Source: Sinorhizobium numidicum (GTDB lineage: Bacteria > Pseudomonadota > Alphaproteobacteria > Rhizobiales > Rhizobiaceae). From it: a stretch of DNA of 64,000 bases. The DNA lies in assembly GCF_029892045.1 (NCBI RefSeq), contig NZ_CP120367.1, positions 620,001 to 684,000 of the forward strand, written 5' to 3'. Under the pieces are notes generated by a model. The model did no database searches. It had not been told where the DNA came from and saw nothing but the letters and a program-made list of their open reading frames with translations. The translations under genes and the position numbers were made by a program. Position 1 is the stretch's first letter. Each line of letters opens with the position of its first letter. This document shows positions 17,795-26,234 of this stretch, in pieces.

Positions 17795-20233
17795 TCATGG
17801 TTCGATCGCGAGCCGATTTGCAAGCAAGGCTGGAGCGACAAGATAAAGGACAATTGCGATCATCACGACGCCGGAGAACCCGATATGCATTGCAAGCAGC
17901 GTGGCGAGAATCGCGCTTAGCACGGACGCACAGCCGTTGATTCCCCACGCCCAGGGGATGAATGTCTCCGAACTTGCGCCGACGTGCCCGAGGCCGAGGG
18001 GAAAAGGCATGCCCATAAAGAGAGCGAGCGGCGCTATGAGGAGCAGCGTGATCGCGATCTTCACGGCCTCCGGGAGCGCCAGCAGCCTCTCGAAAACTGA
18101 GGGCAGCGCGAGAAGGTACGTGGCAGCCAGGACTGCAATAACCCCGACAGCAAGCGCGATGCCGCGTACCGCCGACCCGCGCCCGACCGCCGCGGCCCAG
18201 CGCGCAGCTACGGCGCTACCGAGACCGGCGAAGGCGAGAAAGCCCGCAAGCACGACAGCGACAGCGTAGAACGGATGACCGAGGAACAGCACAAAGCGCT
18301 GGATGAAGGCGATCTCGATGAAGAGGAAGGCCAGCCCCAACAGAAGAAAGTAGAGGCCGAAGCGCAGGCGGTGCAATGATTGCCCAAGCGCGTGTCTGCG
18401 AATCCATAGCGGCAGCAGGATCAAGACGGCGCTCAGGATGGCAGCCTGGACCAGAGTCGCCACGAGGATCAGGTAGCTCCAGTCGAGCATCGCTGCCCCG
18501 CCCTGGGTGCGCAGCGCCAGCAGTTCGGGCAGGGCGCGCCAGCGGAAGAAGTCGAAGAAATAGGGCCGATTGTCCGTGGCCGGTGCGATGGCGAACTTGT
18601 AGCGCTCGATGAAGTCGGCGCGCTCAGGACTGAGAAGGGCGAGGGCTCCCTCGTAAAAATATTCCTGATCGAGCTGGTTGAAGTGGTTCACGTCGCTCGC
18701 GGAGATGCCTGGCACCCAAGAGATGTCGAAGAAGTTCTCGGCCGCGAAGCTGCGAATGGCCGCGATGTCTCCACCTTTCAAGGGCGATCTGGCGACGAGC
18801 AAAGTTGCGGTATTCCAGTTCCGTATCAGCGCCAGGTGCCGGCCAGGCTCGGCCACGCCATCCGCCTCGAGCGCTGCCAAGGCGGTGGCGAACAGTTTGA
18901 GGCTGTCACGCGGCGGCACCCGCAGCCATCGTGTGATAGCGACGACACCATCTGGTCCGAGCATCGCGAGGTAATCCCGCATTGCCTCCACGGTATAGGT
19001 GTAGTTTTCATGCAAGCTCTGCACGCCGGCCGAGGCCGCGCTGAAGGAATCGAGGAGCGGCATCTGGATCAGGTCGTAGCGTTCACCAGCAGTCGCAGCG
19101 AAGGCGCGCGCCTCGGCCAAATGCAAGTGCACGTTCGGTCGGCTGAAGATACCGCCAGCGAAGTCGGCGAATCGATTCCGGGCTAAGTCGATCATTTGCG
19201 GGTTGACCTCTACCGCATCCACGGTTTCGGCGCCGGCGCGCAGCGCGAGCAGCACCTGCTCGCCGCCCCCGGCGCCGAGGATTAGCACCCGCGGCCGCTC
19301 GAGGATGCGGTACGGCAGAGCCGTCGTTGTCCGGTCGAGATAGGCTACCTTCGCCGGATCGCCTTCATAGGCGGTGATAGCCGCAATACTGTCACCGTCG
19401 GTGAAGACGGCGAGTTGCGCGGGCGGCTCCTGGGTGTTGGCAAGGCTGAGGCCAGGCGCATAACGGAAGGGGACGGTCGCACTCTCGACAACCGTCAGCA
19501 ACCCGAGCGGGCTCGACCGCTCCTCGATCACCCGCGCGTTCGGAACCTCGAGGGCCATGCGGAGGCCCTTATACTGCGACATATGGGGCTCGGGGGCCAC
19601 CCAGGACGGCGGTAGCGATACAGCAACGAACGCGGCCGCCACCCCGAGGCCGCCCGCTGCGAGCCACCGATGGCGGACGATGCCCATCGCGGCGAAGGTA
19701 GCCGCCGCGAATCCCAGTGCTGCGACGAAATACAGCGCCGTAGATGGAATGACGAGGAACAGGAGTCCGACGATGCCCAGCGCACCGATCCCCGCGCCGG
19801 CCAGATCGAAGGCATAGACGCGTCCGATCTGTCCGGGATGACGGCAGAAAGCAAGGCCGACGCAGGTCGCGCCAAAGAAGAAAGGCAGAATCAGAAGCGC
19901 ATAGCTGGCCGCGAGCCAACCGAGCTGTCGCGGATCCCAGATGATCTCGAGTGCGTTGAACGGCAGGCGTTCGGCGATGGCGAAGCTGACGACCGCGGTG
20001 ATGCCGAACAGCGCTGCCGATGTCGCGAAAGCAGCCGGGTACCGCTCCACTAGCCAGCGCTGGGCAAGCGCAATGAACGTACCGCTCGCGCCGAAGCCCA
20101 AGAGCGCGATGCTGATGATCATGTAGGCAAAATGGTGCCATTGAACGATCGAAAACAATCGCATCAGCAGCACCTCGTAGGCGAGAACCGCTGCCGAAAT
20201 GAGACCGACTGGTAGCATGCGACCCGCTCTCAC
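17795..20233 (-). CDS. Membrane-embedded spermidine synthase-like protein
   Basis: 812 residues in three parts: an N-terminal set of about six membrane helices (1-215); a soluble Rossmann methyltransferase/aminopropyltransferase-like domain at about 300-500, with the binding motif ILGAGGGEQVLLAL and acidic VDAVEVNP; and a C-terminal membrane part (about 575-812). Proteins of this build are annotated as spermidine synthase or fused MFS/spermidine synthase, but most lack proof of polyamine synthesis. The stop of the methyltransferase gene overlaps its start by four bases, so they form an operon. The pair may act together on envelope substrates. Confidence 0.8.
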   Translation of the reverse strand: MRAGRMLPVGLISAAVLAYEVLLMRLFSIVQWHHFAYMIISIALLGFGASGTFIALAQRWLVERYPAAFATSAALFGITAVVSFAIAERLPFNALEIIWDPRQLGWLAASYALLILPFFFGATCVGLAFCRHPGQIGRVYAFDLAGAGIGALGIVGLLFLVIPSTALYFVAALGFAAATFAAMGIVRHRWLAAGGLGVAAAFVAVSLPPSWVAPEPHMSQYKGLRMALEVPNARVIEERSSPLGLLTVVESATVPFRYAPGLSLANTQEPPAQLAVFTDGDSIAAITAYEGDPAKVAYLDRTTTALPYRILERPRVLILGAGGGEQVLLALRAGAETVDAVEVNPQMIDLARNRFADFAGGIFSRPNVHLHLAEARAFAATAGERYDLIQMPLLDSFSAASAGVQSLHENYTYTVEAMRDYLAMLGPDGVVAITRWLRVPPRDSLKLFATALAALEADGVAEPGRHLALIRNWNTATLLVARSPLKGGDIAAIRSFAAENFFDISWVPGISASDVNHFNQLDQEYFYEGALALLSPERADFIERYKFAIAPATDNRPYFFDFFRWRALPELLALRTQGGAAMLDWSYLILVATLVQAAILSAVLILLPLWIRRHALGQSLHRLRFGLYFLLLGLAFLFIEIAFIQRFVLFLGHPFYAVAVVLAGFLAFAGLGSAVAARWAAAVGRGSAVRGIALAVGVIAVLAATYLLALPSVFERLLALPEAVKIAITLLLIAPLALFMGMPFPLGLGHVGASSETFIPWAWGINGCASVLSAILATLLAMHIGFSGVVMIAIVLYLVAPALLANRLAIEP

Positions 20234-20967
20234 CGGGAGGGACCTCCCCGTAGCGGAACGAAGCTCACCGGCAGCAGCTGCCGGGTCGTGACGCCTCCGT
20301 CTGGTCGCTTCTCGACGAGCATGAGAAACTGGGTTGCAAAGGGGCCTCCCACGGGGATGACCATCCGCCCTCCTCGAGCGAGCTGCTCGACAAGCGGCGG
20401 CGGGATATGGCTGGCAGCCGCGGTCACCACGATGCCGTCGAAGGGCGCGTGTTCAGGCCAGCCGTAGTAGCCGTCGTCCACCTTCACCTCGACGTTGTCG
20501 AAGCGGAGCACAGCGAGTCGTGCCGCTGCCCTCTTGCCCAGTTCCGGGATAATTTCGATCGAGTAAACCTTCTCGGCGAGCGGCGACAGGACGGCTGCCT
20601 GGTAGCCCGATCCCGTGCCGATTTCGAGGACGGTGTCACCAGACCCGACATTGATCAGGTCGGTCATAAGCGCGACGATAAAGGGCTGCGAAATCGTCTG
20701 ACCGTGCCCGATCGGCACGGGCCGGTCATGATAGGCCGCGTCGCGCTGCGCCTCGGGTACGAAACGGTGGCGCGGCACCGTGCCCATCGTCCTGAGCACC
20801 GCCGGATCGATACTCTGTCCCCCGGAGTGGGCGTGCTCCTTGATCGTCTCGATCATGGCGGCACGCTCGGCTGCGCGGTCCTGGGCGGGCGAAGATGTCG
20901 AAACGAAGACGGCGACGCTCGCGAGAGACGCGGCCAGCAACGCTCGGTACTGGGCTAGAGCAATCAT
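20230..20967 (-). CDS. pcm: Protein-L-isoaspartate O-methyltransferase with signal peptide
   Basis: 245 residues from the ATG at 20967, which has AGGAGAG upstream; the longer open frame ahead of it is not used. An N-terminal signal sequence (about 1-28, SSPAQDR at the cut) precedes the PIMT domain. Conserved blocks are FVPEAQRDAAYHDRPVPIG, GHGQTISQP, VLEIGTGSGYQAAVL (SAM binding) and AAASHIPPPLVEQL. The enzyme methylates isoaspartyl residues in damaged proteins; the signal peptide points to the periplasm or membrane, unlike the cytoplasmic E. coli enzyme. Confidence 0.88.
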   Translation of the reverse strand: MIALAQYRALLAASLASVAVFVSTSSPAQDRAAERAAMIETIKEHAHSGGQSIDPAVLRTMGTVPRHRFVPEAQRDAAYHDRPVPIGHGQTISQPFIVALMTDLINVGSGDTVLEIGTGSGYQAAVLSPLAEKVYSIEIIPELGKRAAARLAVLRFDNVEVKVDDGYYGWPEHAPFDGIVVTAAASHIPPPLVEQLARGGRMVIPVGGPFATQFLMLVEKRPDGGVTTRQLLPVSFVPLRGGPSR

Positions 20968-21302
20968 GAAGCTCTCCTGGCCCACGACGTCGAGAATAAG
21001 ACGGCGGCCCTTTGAAGCGAACGCCATTCCGATCTCACAGCAAGCATGCCGCAGCACCGGGCCCGGATCAACCCTGTTGGAGGTTGGTGGTGCGTAAGGA
21101 GGTTGGGGGATATCGATCGCCGTCGCCGGAGAATGAACCAATGCGATTGGGCAGCATGCCGACCGTACACCTATCGATTTACGGGAGATATTTCGGCTCC
21201 TTCGCAACTGGGTAGACTTCGCTCGCCGCGGATAGGCGGAAAAGCCAAGCTGCACGGTTGCGAGAATTTCCGCAGATGGCATGCAATCCGCCTACTTCGT
21301 TA
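20968..21302. other. Intergenic, probable pcm promoter region
   Basis: 335 bases without a convincing gene. The promoter of the leftward pcm operon should be here. At the right end begins a recombinase remnant. Confidence 0.3.
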
Positions 21303-21520
21303 GCTCCTTAGAACGGGTCTTTGCCTGAAGGAAGTATTGGTGAGGTGACGCGACTGACTCCCAAGCGGCGGGCGATATCAGCTACTGAGATGTCCCGGTC
21401 GCGAGCATGGTTTTTGCCACTCTCTTATGATCTGAGTGAGCTCGGGTTTTCGTCCACCTTTGCGACCGCGGGCGGCCTTCAGCCCCTCGATAGTTCTCCG
21501 GAGAGCGTTCCCGAATAGCT
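21303..21520 (-). pseudogene. Serine recombinase (resolvase/invertase) C-terminal remnant
   Basis: RTIEGLKAARGRKGGRKPEL is the typical hinge of Tn3-type resolvases and invertases. After frame changes near 21410 the HTH tail is still seen (DISVADIARRLGVSRVT). The catalytic N-terminal domain is absent. It marks past mobile-element activity. Confidence 0.6.
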
Positions 21521-21549
21521 CCGGAATAGGTCGGAGGACGGTGACGGCC

Positions 21550-21786
21550 TCAAGGCGCGCGATCGGTAAGCGCGTCGGCTCCCTCCTGTTCGGCGCAATG
21601 CGCACAGCAGTAAATGATGTCGCCCTGCTCGACACCATGCCCGATGATCCGGACGCCGCAATGCGGGCATGTCGGAGCAAGTTTCTGGATCGCGCACTCG
21701 AAACTATCGAAAGTGTAGGTTGCATCCCCCAAATTCACCCGGAAAGCCTTATCATAGTCGTTGCCGCACTGGTCGCATCTGGCCAT
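21550..21786 (-). CDS. Small Zn-ribbon-like protein
   Basis: 78 residues from the ATG at 21786, with CAGGAGG upstream. Three cysteine pairs are visible: CDQC at the N-terminus, CPHC in the middle and CCAHC near the end, along with FDSFECAI. This is the pattern of small metallothionein-like or zinc-ribbon proteins common in Rhizobiales, of unknown role. It follows the NAD(P)-binding protein gene by 56 bases on the same strand and may be co-transcribed. Confidence 0.7.
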   Translation of the reverse strand: MARCDQCGNDYDKAFRVNLGDATYTFDSFECAIQKLAPTCPHCGVRIIGHGVEQGDIIYCCAHCAEQEGADALTDRAP

Positions 21787-21842
21787 GGTTGTATTCCTCC
21801 TGTTCAGTCCCACCAACCTCGCAAGCAGCGCAAGGTTCCGGC

Positions 21843-22787
21843 TCAAGTCTCGCGCTCGATCATGCGGACGACTTCCTCGATGCTGCGGGATTGGATGCCC
21901 AGTTCTTCCAGGCCCGGCAGATCGTTTGCCGCGACATTGTCACGACGCATGAGATCGACTTGGTTGCGCGTCAAGGACACGGCGGGAAGAAACTCCGCAG
22001 CAGTCGCCAATATGCTCCATGCCGCGAATGGCATGGGCACCAGCCTGATTCGCACTTTGAGTTGCGTGGCGATCTCCCGGACGAGTTCCCGATACGAATA
22101 AATGCGCGGACCGGCGCACTCGAAGATCGAAGCATCCGTGGAATTCTGCCCCGAGGCCAAGCGGCTCACGGCTTCCGCCACGTCCTCGACATAGACCGGT
22201 TGCAGCCGAGTGCCGCCGTTGCCGAACAGCGGATAGATCGGGAGGAGGCGTACCAGCCTCGCGATCGTGGTGATGAACGCGTCGTCGGGTCCCGCCATGA
22301 CAGCGGGACGGACGATCACCGCGCCTGGAAACGCCGCCTTCACCACCTCCTCGCCGCGGCCGCGGGCGCGGATGTAATTCGAACGGGACTTCGGATCCGA
22401 TCCAATGCCCGAAATCTGGATGAACCTCTCGACGCCTGCATCCCGCGAAGCGGTCGCCAGATCGGCTGCCGCTTCTACATGGACACGCTCGAAGGTCTGC
22501 TCACCGCGCTCGACATAAAGGCTGACCGCATTCACAACCGCGCGAGATCCACCTACGGCAGCGGCGATCGAGGATGGATCCAGTATGTCCGCCGCGATCC
22601 GCTGAGTTGGCCTCTCACCGGACGCGTTGTCCAACTTATTCTTGTGCGGATGACGCGAGACCGCACGTACATCGCCAGCCTTGTCCAGAAGCCCGCTCAC
22701 GATCCGCCGTCCAAGGAAGCCCGTTCCGCCGAACACCGTCACAATGTTCTCGTCGGCAAAATCAGTTCGACCAGATTGGTTAGTCAT
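21843..22787 (-). CDS. NAD(P)-binding NmrA/NDUFA9-like protein
   Basis: 314 residues from the ATG at 22787 (MTNQSGRTDFADEN). The dinucleotide motif TVFGGTGFLGRRIVSGLLDK lies near residues 17-36, followed by an atypical SDR fold with VNAVSLYVERGEQTFERVHV, the arrangement of the complex I NDUFA9-like subfamily. Members bind NADPH and are often not classical dehydrogenases. Upstream frame extension to 23000 lacks a ribosome site. It is followed by the Zn-ribbon gene. Confidence 0.8.
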   Translation of the reverse strand: MTNQSGRTDFADENIVTVFGGTGFLGRRIVSGLLDKAGDVRAVSRHPHKNKLDNASGERPTQRIAADILDPSSIAAAVGGSRAVVNAVSLYVERGEQTFERVHVEAAADLATASRDAGVERFIQISGIGSDPKSRSNYIRARGRGEEVVKAAFPGAVIVRPAVMAGPDDAFITTIARLVRLLPIYPLFGNGGTRLQPVYVEDVAEAVSRLASGQNSTDASIFECAGPRIYSYRELVREIATQLKVRIRLVPMPFAAWSILATAAEFLPAVSLTRNQVDLMRRDNVAANDLPGLEELGIQSRSIEEVVRMIERET

Positions 22788-23062
22788 CGTGCTTTCTAAG
22801 GCCCTCCTGACCTGGCGACGCGTCGTCGGTCGCGTTCTCCGCGTCGGAATACCCGCATCAGGCGCTTGATCCGCTCGGCGCGATGAGGGTTTCTGGTTCC
22901 GCGAGTCCTTGCTGGCTGCCGAACTTATACGGCAGCATTCCTTCCACGGCCGATCGAAGGCAAGGCATTCGAGGGGCAGATTCGAAGAAAACGTTTCCAA
23001 TGGGCATCCGTTCCCTCAGCTAGTATCTGTGATCGGGGCTCGGCAACTGAAGGGAGGTTGCC

Positions 23063-23360
23063 ATGAAAGTTAGCAACTGCATGACAATAGATGCCCAGAT
23101 CGAGCATACTATTTGTGAGGCCGCGCAGATCATGGCCAGTCTCGACGCCGGCGTCATGCCTGTGGGCGACGGCGACCGGTTGGTCGGAATGCTTAGCGAT
23201 CGCGACATCGCGATCCGCGGTATTGCCTTAGGTAGGGACCTGACGCGAAGGTCCGTGACCTGCTCTCTCGTTGGTGCGACCCGACGAGTGCTCTTATCCC
23301 AAGCGGCACTTGCTTCGAAAGCACCGCAGAGTGCCGTGCTCCACAGCCTCCTCACTGACC
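23063..23360 (+). pseudogene. CBS-domain protein, frameshifted and truncated
   Basis: The first CBS motif is complete (MKVSNCMTID, then AAQIMASLDAGVMPVGDGDR and LVGMLSDRDIAIRGIA) with a strong AAGGGAGG before the ATG. Near 23235 the sequence leaves the frame: the matching continuation GPDAKVRDLLS is two bases out of register, and the second CBS motif is lost. Intact relatives are about 140 residues and bind adenosyl ligands. Confidence 0.6.
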
Positions 23361-23378
23361 TCGAAAGGCAATTGGTAG

Positions 23379-23768
23379 CTGCGCTTCCCCTTTCTGGTTG
23401 GGTACGCCTTCATTAACCCACCCAGGCTGAATTTCGAAGATCTGCGCCGCGTCGACGGCGTTGTCTGTTTGCTGCGCGGTGGTATCGGCTATGGCCCGCA
23501 CGAGCGCCGGCAGGCTTTCCTTTACAAGCAGCATTGGCGAAAAGAGAACGAGCGGCTTGGCGCGTCCACCATCTGCAGCGGGCTGCTGCGCAAGATTTTA
23601 CCGAAGGGTAGGAAAGCGCGCGTCTCTACGGTCGATCAGGCGGAGACGGCTATAGATTTGCTGAGTCCGCAGATCAAAGAGCGCGTGCAGAAAATTGTCA
23701 GTGAATTAAACACCCTGACGAGTGATGTGGATAAATCTCAGGCGAGCGGTATAGATTTTCTGCAGTGA
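23379..23768 (+). other. Unrecognised open frame, possibly a gene fragment
   Basis: 129 codons open from a stop at 23376, with protein-like composition (INPPRLNFEDLRRVDGVV, then GYGPHERRQAFLYKQHWRKE). The C-terminal 60 residues are charged and helical. There is no ATG until codon 31, and no clear ribosome site, so it could be a fragment with its 5' end lost at the CBS gene. I do not recognise a family. Confidence 0.3.
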
Positions 23769-23960
23769 TTTGCGGTTGTACAGTTGCGGACCTCACTGAG
23801 GGAACACTCGCCGGACCGCTGCCGAAAGTTCACACTTGGCGCATAGGGGAAATGCGCCTTTTTCTCTGCACAAACGAGAACCGGTTGTTCCTCATCCATT
23901 CGAGCTCTTGCTGGATTTTGGCCTAGCCCAATCTGGGAAAGTCGACGCCTGCCGAAGAGC

Positions 23961-24092
23961 CTAGTAGTTGACCGGGACGATTGACGGTCTGGTGGGTGGC
24001 GCTTCAGTAGCTGGATCGAACGCCAAAATGCTCATCACGATCGCGACGAGGATGCATATGAGCGCCAGAAAGGCTGTTCCCGCTGTATCCAT
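23961..24092 (-). CDS. 43-residue single-span membrane peptide
   Basis: ATG at 24092, stop TAG at 23961. The peptide begins MDTAGTAFLALICILVAIVM, continues SILAFDPATE and ends in a Pro-rich hydrophilic tail. One strong membrane helix spans residues 6-25. The Shine-Dalgarno sequence is weak (AAGATACAGG). The combination of a clean helix and a charged-to-polar tail is typical of real small membrane proteins, but no family is known to me. Confidence 0.45.
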   Translation of the reverse strand: MDTAGTAFLALICILVAIVMSILAFDPATEAPPTRPSIVPVNY

Positions 24093-24188
24093 CCTGTATC
24101 TTGGTGAGGTGAATGTGAGCAAAACGGGGCAGCCATCAGGGGAGAACCTGATCGATCCCTGTCTTGGTTAATTTTGCCTGAAGCCCAG

Positions 24189-24374
24189 CTAGGCCTTCTT
24201 CACCTTCTCCGCCAACGCATTCGCCTTCTCGCGCGAGCTGCCCGCTTCCCTGATGATCTTGCGAGGTTGTTCTTCTGTGAGCTTGTGCTTCCGCTTGAGG
24301 TAGCTGAGCTCGTAAGCTTGGCCCGCTGCAGCGCGCCCGCGATCGCGGCCGACGGATTTCTTGTTGTCTGGCAT
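24189..24374 (-). CDS. DUF3606-like small protein
   Basis: 61 residues, starting MPDNKKSVGRDRGRAAAGQA, then YELSYLKRKHKLTEEQPRKI and a Lys/Ala-rich C-terminus. This matches the DUF3606 layout (GRDR.R, YELRY.A.K.G, R.A.EAL), a short helical protein common in Rhizobiales with unknown function. GGGAGGAATCGT stands before the ATG. Confidence 0.7.
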   Translation of the reverse strand: MPDNKKSVGRDRGRAAAGQAYELSYLKRKHKLTEEQPRKIIREAGSSREKANALAEKVKKA

Positions 24375-24437
24375 ACGATTCCTCCCTTGGTAGCCGGAAA
24401 TAAACGGCGCCCGAGCAAGGTAAGTTCCAGCTTCCGC

Positions 24438-24513
24438 GTCGGAGTAGAGCAGTCCGGTAGCTCGCCAGCCTCGTAAGCTGGAGGTCGCGGGTCGAATCCT
24501 GCCTCCGCAACCA
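24438..24513 (+). tRNA. Degenerate initiator-like tRNA (anticodon CGT), probably a pseudo-tRNA
   Basis: A cloverleaf can be drawn: D-stem GAGC/GCTC with loop AGTCCGGTA, anticodon stem CCAGC/GCTGG with loop CTCGTAA, a T-stem GCGGG/CCTGC, and a 3' ACCA. Faults are an acceptor stem with only five pairs (mismatches at 1-72 and 2-71) and a T-loop of six bases (one T missing). The D-arm and the 1-72 mismatch resemble alphaproteobacterial initiator tRNA-Met, but the anticodon reads CGT instead of CAT. It is best read as a decayed copy, possibly left at an integration site, since prophage genes follow. Confidence 0.6.
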
Positions 24514-24531
24514 ATCCTCAGATTGATAAGC

Positions 24532-24762
24532 TCACTGGAGCGTCGAAGCAGTTATCCTCGGCGTATCGTCACCTTCACCCTGTGCGAGGAACTGCAAGAG
24601 AGCTGACAGCAGCGCTTCCGCGCGTTCACGGTCTAGCGATACCTCGATCACCTCGTCTTGCTCAGAGATGAGCTCAAGCGTCCCGATGAGTGGATCGTTC
24701 GAAACGACGTCTATGTCGTTGTCCATGAACTCCGCGGTGACTGTGGCCCGGTTGTCTTCCAT
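24532..24762 (-). CDS. Small acidic conserved hypothetical protein
   Basis: 76 residues (MEDNRATVTAEFMDNDIDVV). Beta-rich N-terminal half, then a helix with DRERAEALLSALLQFLAQGE. GACCCAGGAGG lies upstream of the ATG, a very strong site. It is acidic, without cysteines or membrane segments. I recognise no family; it may have come with the neighbouring prophage. Confidence 0.6.
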   Translation of the reverse strand: MEDNRATVTAEFMDNDIDVVSNDPLIGTLELISEQDEVIEVSLDRERAEALLSALLQFLAQGEGDDTPRITASTLQ

Positions 24763-24842
24763 CTGGACCTCCTGGGTCTAATGGCTGCCGCCAGAGTCGA
24801 CCGGAGTCCTACAAGTTTGTCAACCAACGAAAGGGAAAGAGC

Positions 24843-25037
24843 ATGACCCGGACCTTCGCCGGTCTCGCACTGATTGTGTGCACCATGTCGATGGCGCCCG
24901 TCGCGGCAGCCGTGCCCATCGACTCTGGCATCAATGCCGCGGTCCTGCATGACCATCAGTGTCCTTGCCGACATCGACAAGGCGGGGCTGACCTGCGAAA
25001 CGCGGGACATGCCGGCGCCGATCGCGCTTCGAAGTAG
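24843..25037 (+). CDS. Short exported peptide, possibly frameshifted
   Basis: MTRTFAGLALIVCTMSMAPV continues to AAAVPIDSG, a good signal peptide with an AxA site. After residue 40 the sequence becomes Cys/His/Arg-rich and unlike an exported protein, while another frame from 24945 stays open to 25122 (VLADIDKAGLTCETRDMPAP). A one-base change near 24960 may have broken a longer secreted protein of about 90 residues. Confidence 0.35.
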   Translation: MTRTFAGLALIVCTMSMAPVAAAVPIDSGINAAVLHDHQCPCRHRQGGADLRNAGHAGADRASK

Positions 25038-25240
25038 TTTCTCCGCTGACCGCCTCGGTGTGGTCGCAATCAGCCAGACGCCCGTCGCGGTCCGCTTCAT
25101 CGAACTCCGACGACGATGCTAGCTCAGTGAATGCGGTGATTGAAATCTGCCGGAAGCGCCGTCGAACCGCATCCGGGTTTGCCGATGCCTCAATTTGTGC
25201 CCTCACGCGACGCATTGTCCTTGAGCAGCGAATTTTAAGA

Positions 25241-25549
25241 TTAGTCGTCGACGATTACGTCTGAGTTGAAAAGAGTGCTGGCGCACGCTGAAAGGAAGAA
25301 TTTTTCGACTGTCACCGCAATGCCAAGTGCCTTTGAGGTGCTTGCGATCGCATTCTTAAATGCCTTCAGTGCTGCATCCCTATTGGCAAAAGCGCCAACC
25401 AGAGTGGTGTTTGGAAGGCGGTACCATTTCTTCACGGTACCCGAGTAGACCCACACTTTCCAACCAACACTGTCGGCTTGATTGAGGAACTCGGAGTGGG
25501 GGTCCTGTGTGGTTTTCTTGATGTCATAAGAGATAACGTACCAAGCCAT
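25241..25549 (-). CDS. Small Cas2/SinR-like-fold protein (putative)
   Basis: 102 residues from the ATG at 25549, preceded by GAGAGGAAACC. The start MAWYVISYDIKK resembles the first beta strand of Cas2 and SinR-like proteins, including the Asp after the hydrophobic strand. RLPNTTLVGAFANRDAALKA follows, giving a ferredoxin-like pattern. No other cas gene or CRISPR array is in the window, so a role in spacer acquisition is not supported. It may be a prophage-carried nuclease or RNA-binding protein. The resemblance is by eye only. Confidence 0.5.
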   Translation of the reverse strand: MAWYVISYDIKKTTQDPHSEFLNQADSVGWKVWVYSGTVKKWYRLPNTTLVGAFANRDAALKAFKNAIASTSKALGIAVTVEKFFLSACASTLFNSDVIVDD

Positions 25550-25642
25550 GGTTTCCTCTCTTAGTTGCATAGCAGGAAACGATAAGTGGCTCTGAGGCGC
25601 AATACCCCGTCTGGGTTGTTCCGCTAATCCAAAGGAAGCATT

Positions 25643-26204
25643 ATGACCGGCAAGGATGAGAAAGGCCGCGCCGACTGGGAGGCGATTGAGCGTGAATACC
25701 GCGCCGGCCAGATATCCCATCGTGCCATCGCGTCAGCCCACGGCATCACCGGAGGTGCCATCCGCAAGAAGGCAAAGTCTGAAGGCTGGCAAAGAGTGCT
25801 CGCCGACGAGGTACGGCAGGCAGTGCGCGAGAAGCTGGTACGCAGCGACGCCGATGAAGGCACGCAGGATGGTACGCACGCTCAACGCGCGTCGGATAGC
25901 GAGATCATCGAAGGGGCTGCTATTCGCGGCCTCAACGTCATCACCTCACACCGCAAGGACCTCCAGCAGCTTCACGGTTTGAAGCGGGTACTGGCAGAAC
26001 GCCTTTCGACTTACCTGCAAGGCGTCGCACCGGATGGGCCTTGCGTCGGCGACCAAGGAAAGTCCGGGCGACCTGCTCGAAAAGCGACCGCGCATCACCG
26101 CACGTTTGATCCCGCTCGAAAGGCAGGCGCATAACCTCGATGCCAACCTGGACGAACCAATCGGCGGCCGGACGCTCGCCGACTTCTACGGCGAGGAAAA
26201 ATAG
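25643..26204 (+). pseudogene. Phage terminase small subunit, frameshifted
   Basis: The N-terminal helix-turn-helix (ISHRAIASAHGITGGAIRKK) and the central helical part are in one frame to about 26038. The C-terminal part ESPGDLLEKRPRITARLIPL, then EPIGGRTLADFYGEEK, continues in the next frame and stops at 26204. Small terminase-like proteins of this type start the packaging module of rhizobial tailed phages. One frameshift separates the halves. Confidence 0.65.
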
Positions 26205-26234
26205 GCCCACTCTAAACCCCGCGCTCCGTGATTT

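Noticed and set aside
25241..25549. Possible CRISPR-Cas locus around the Cas2-like protein.
   Set aside because: No direct-repeat array or other cas gene was found in the surrounding 10 kb.
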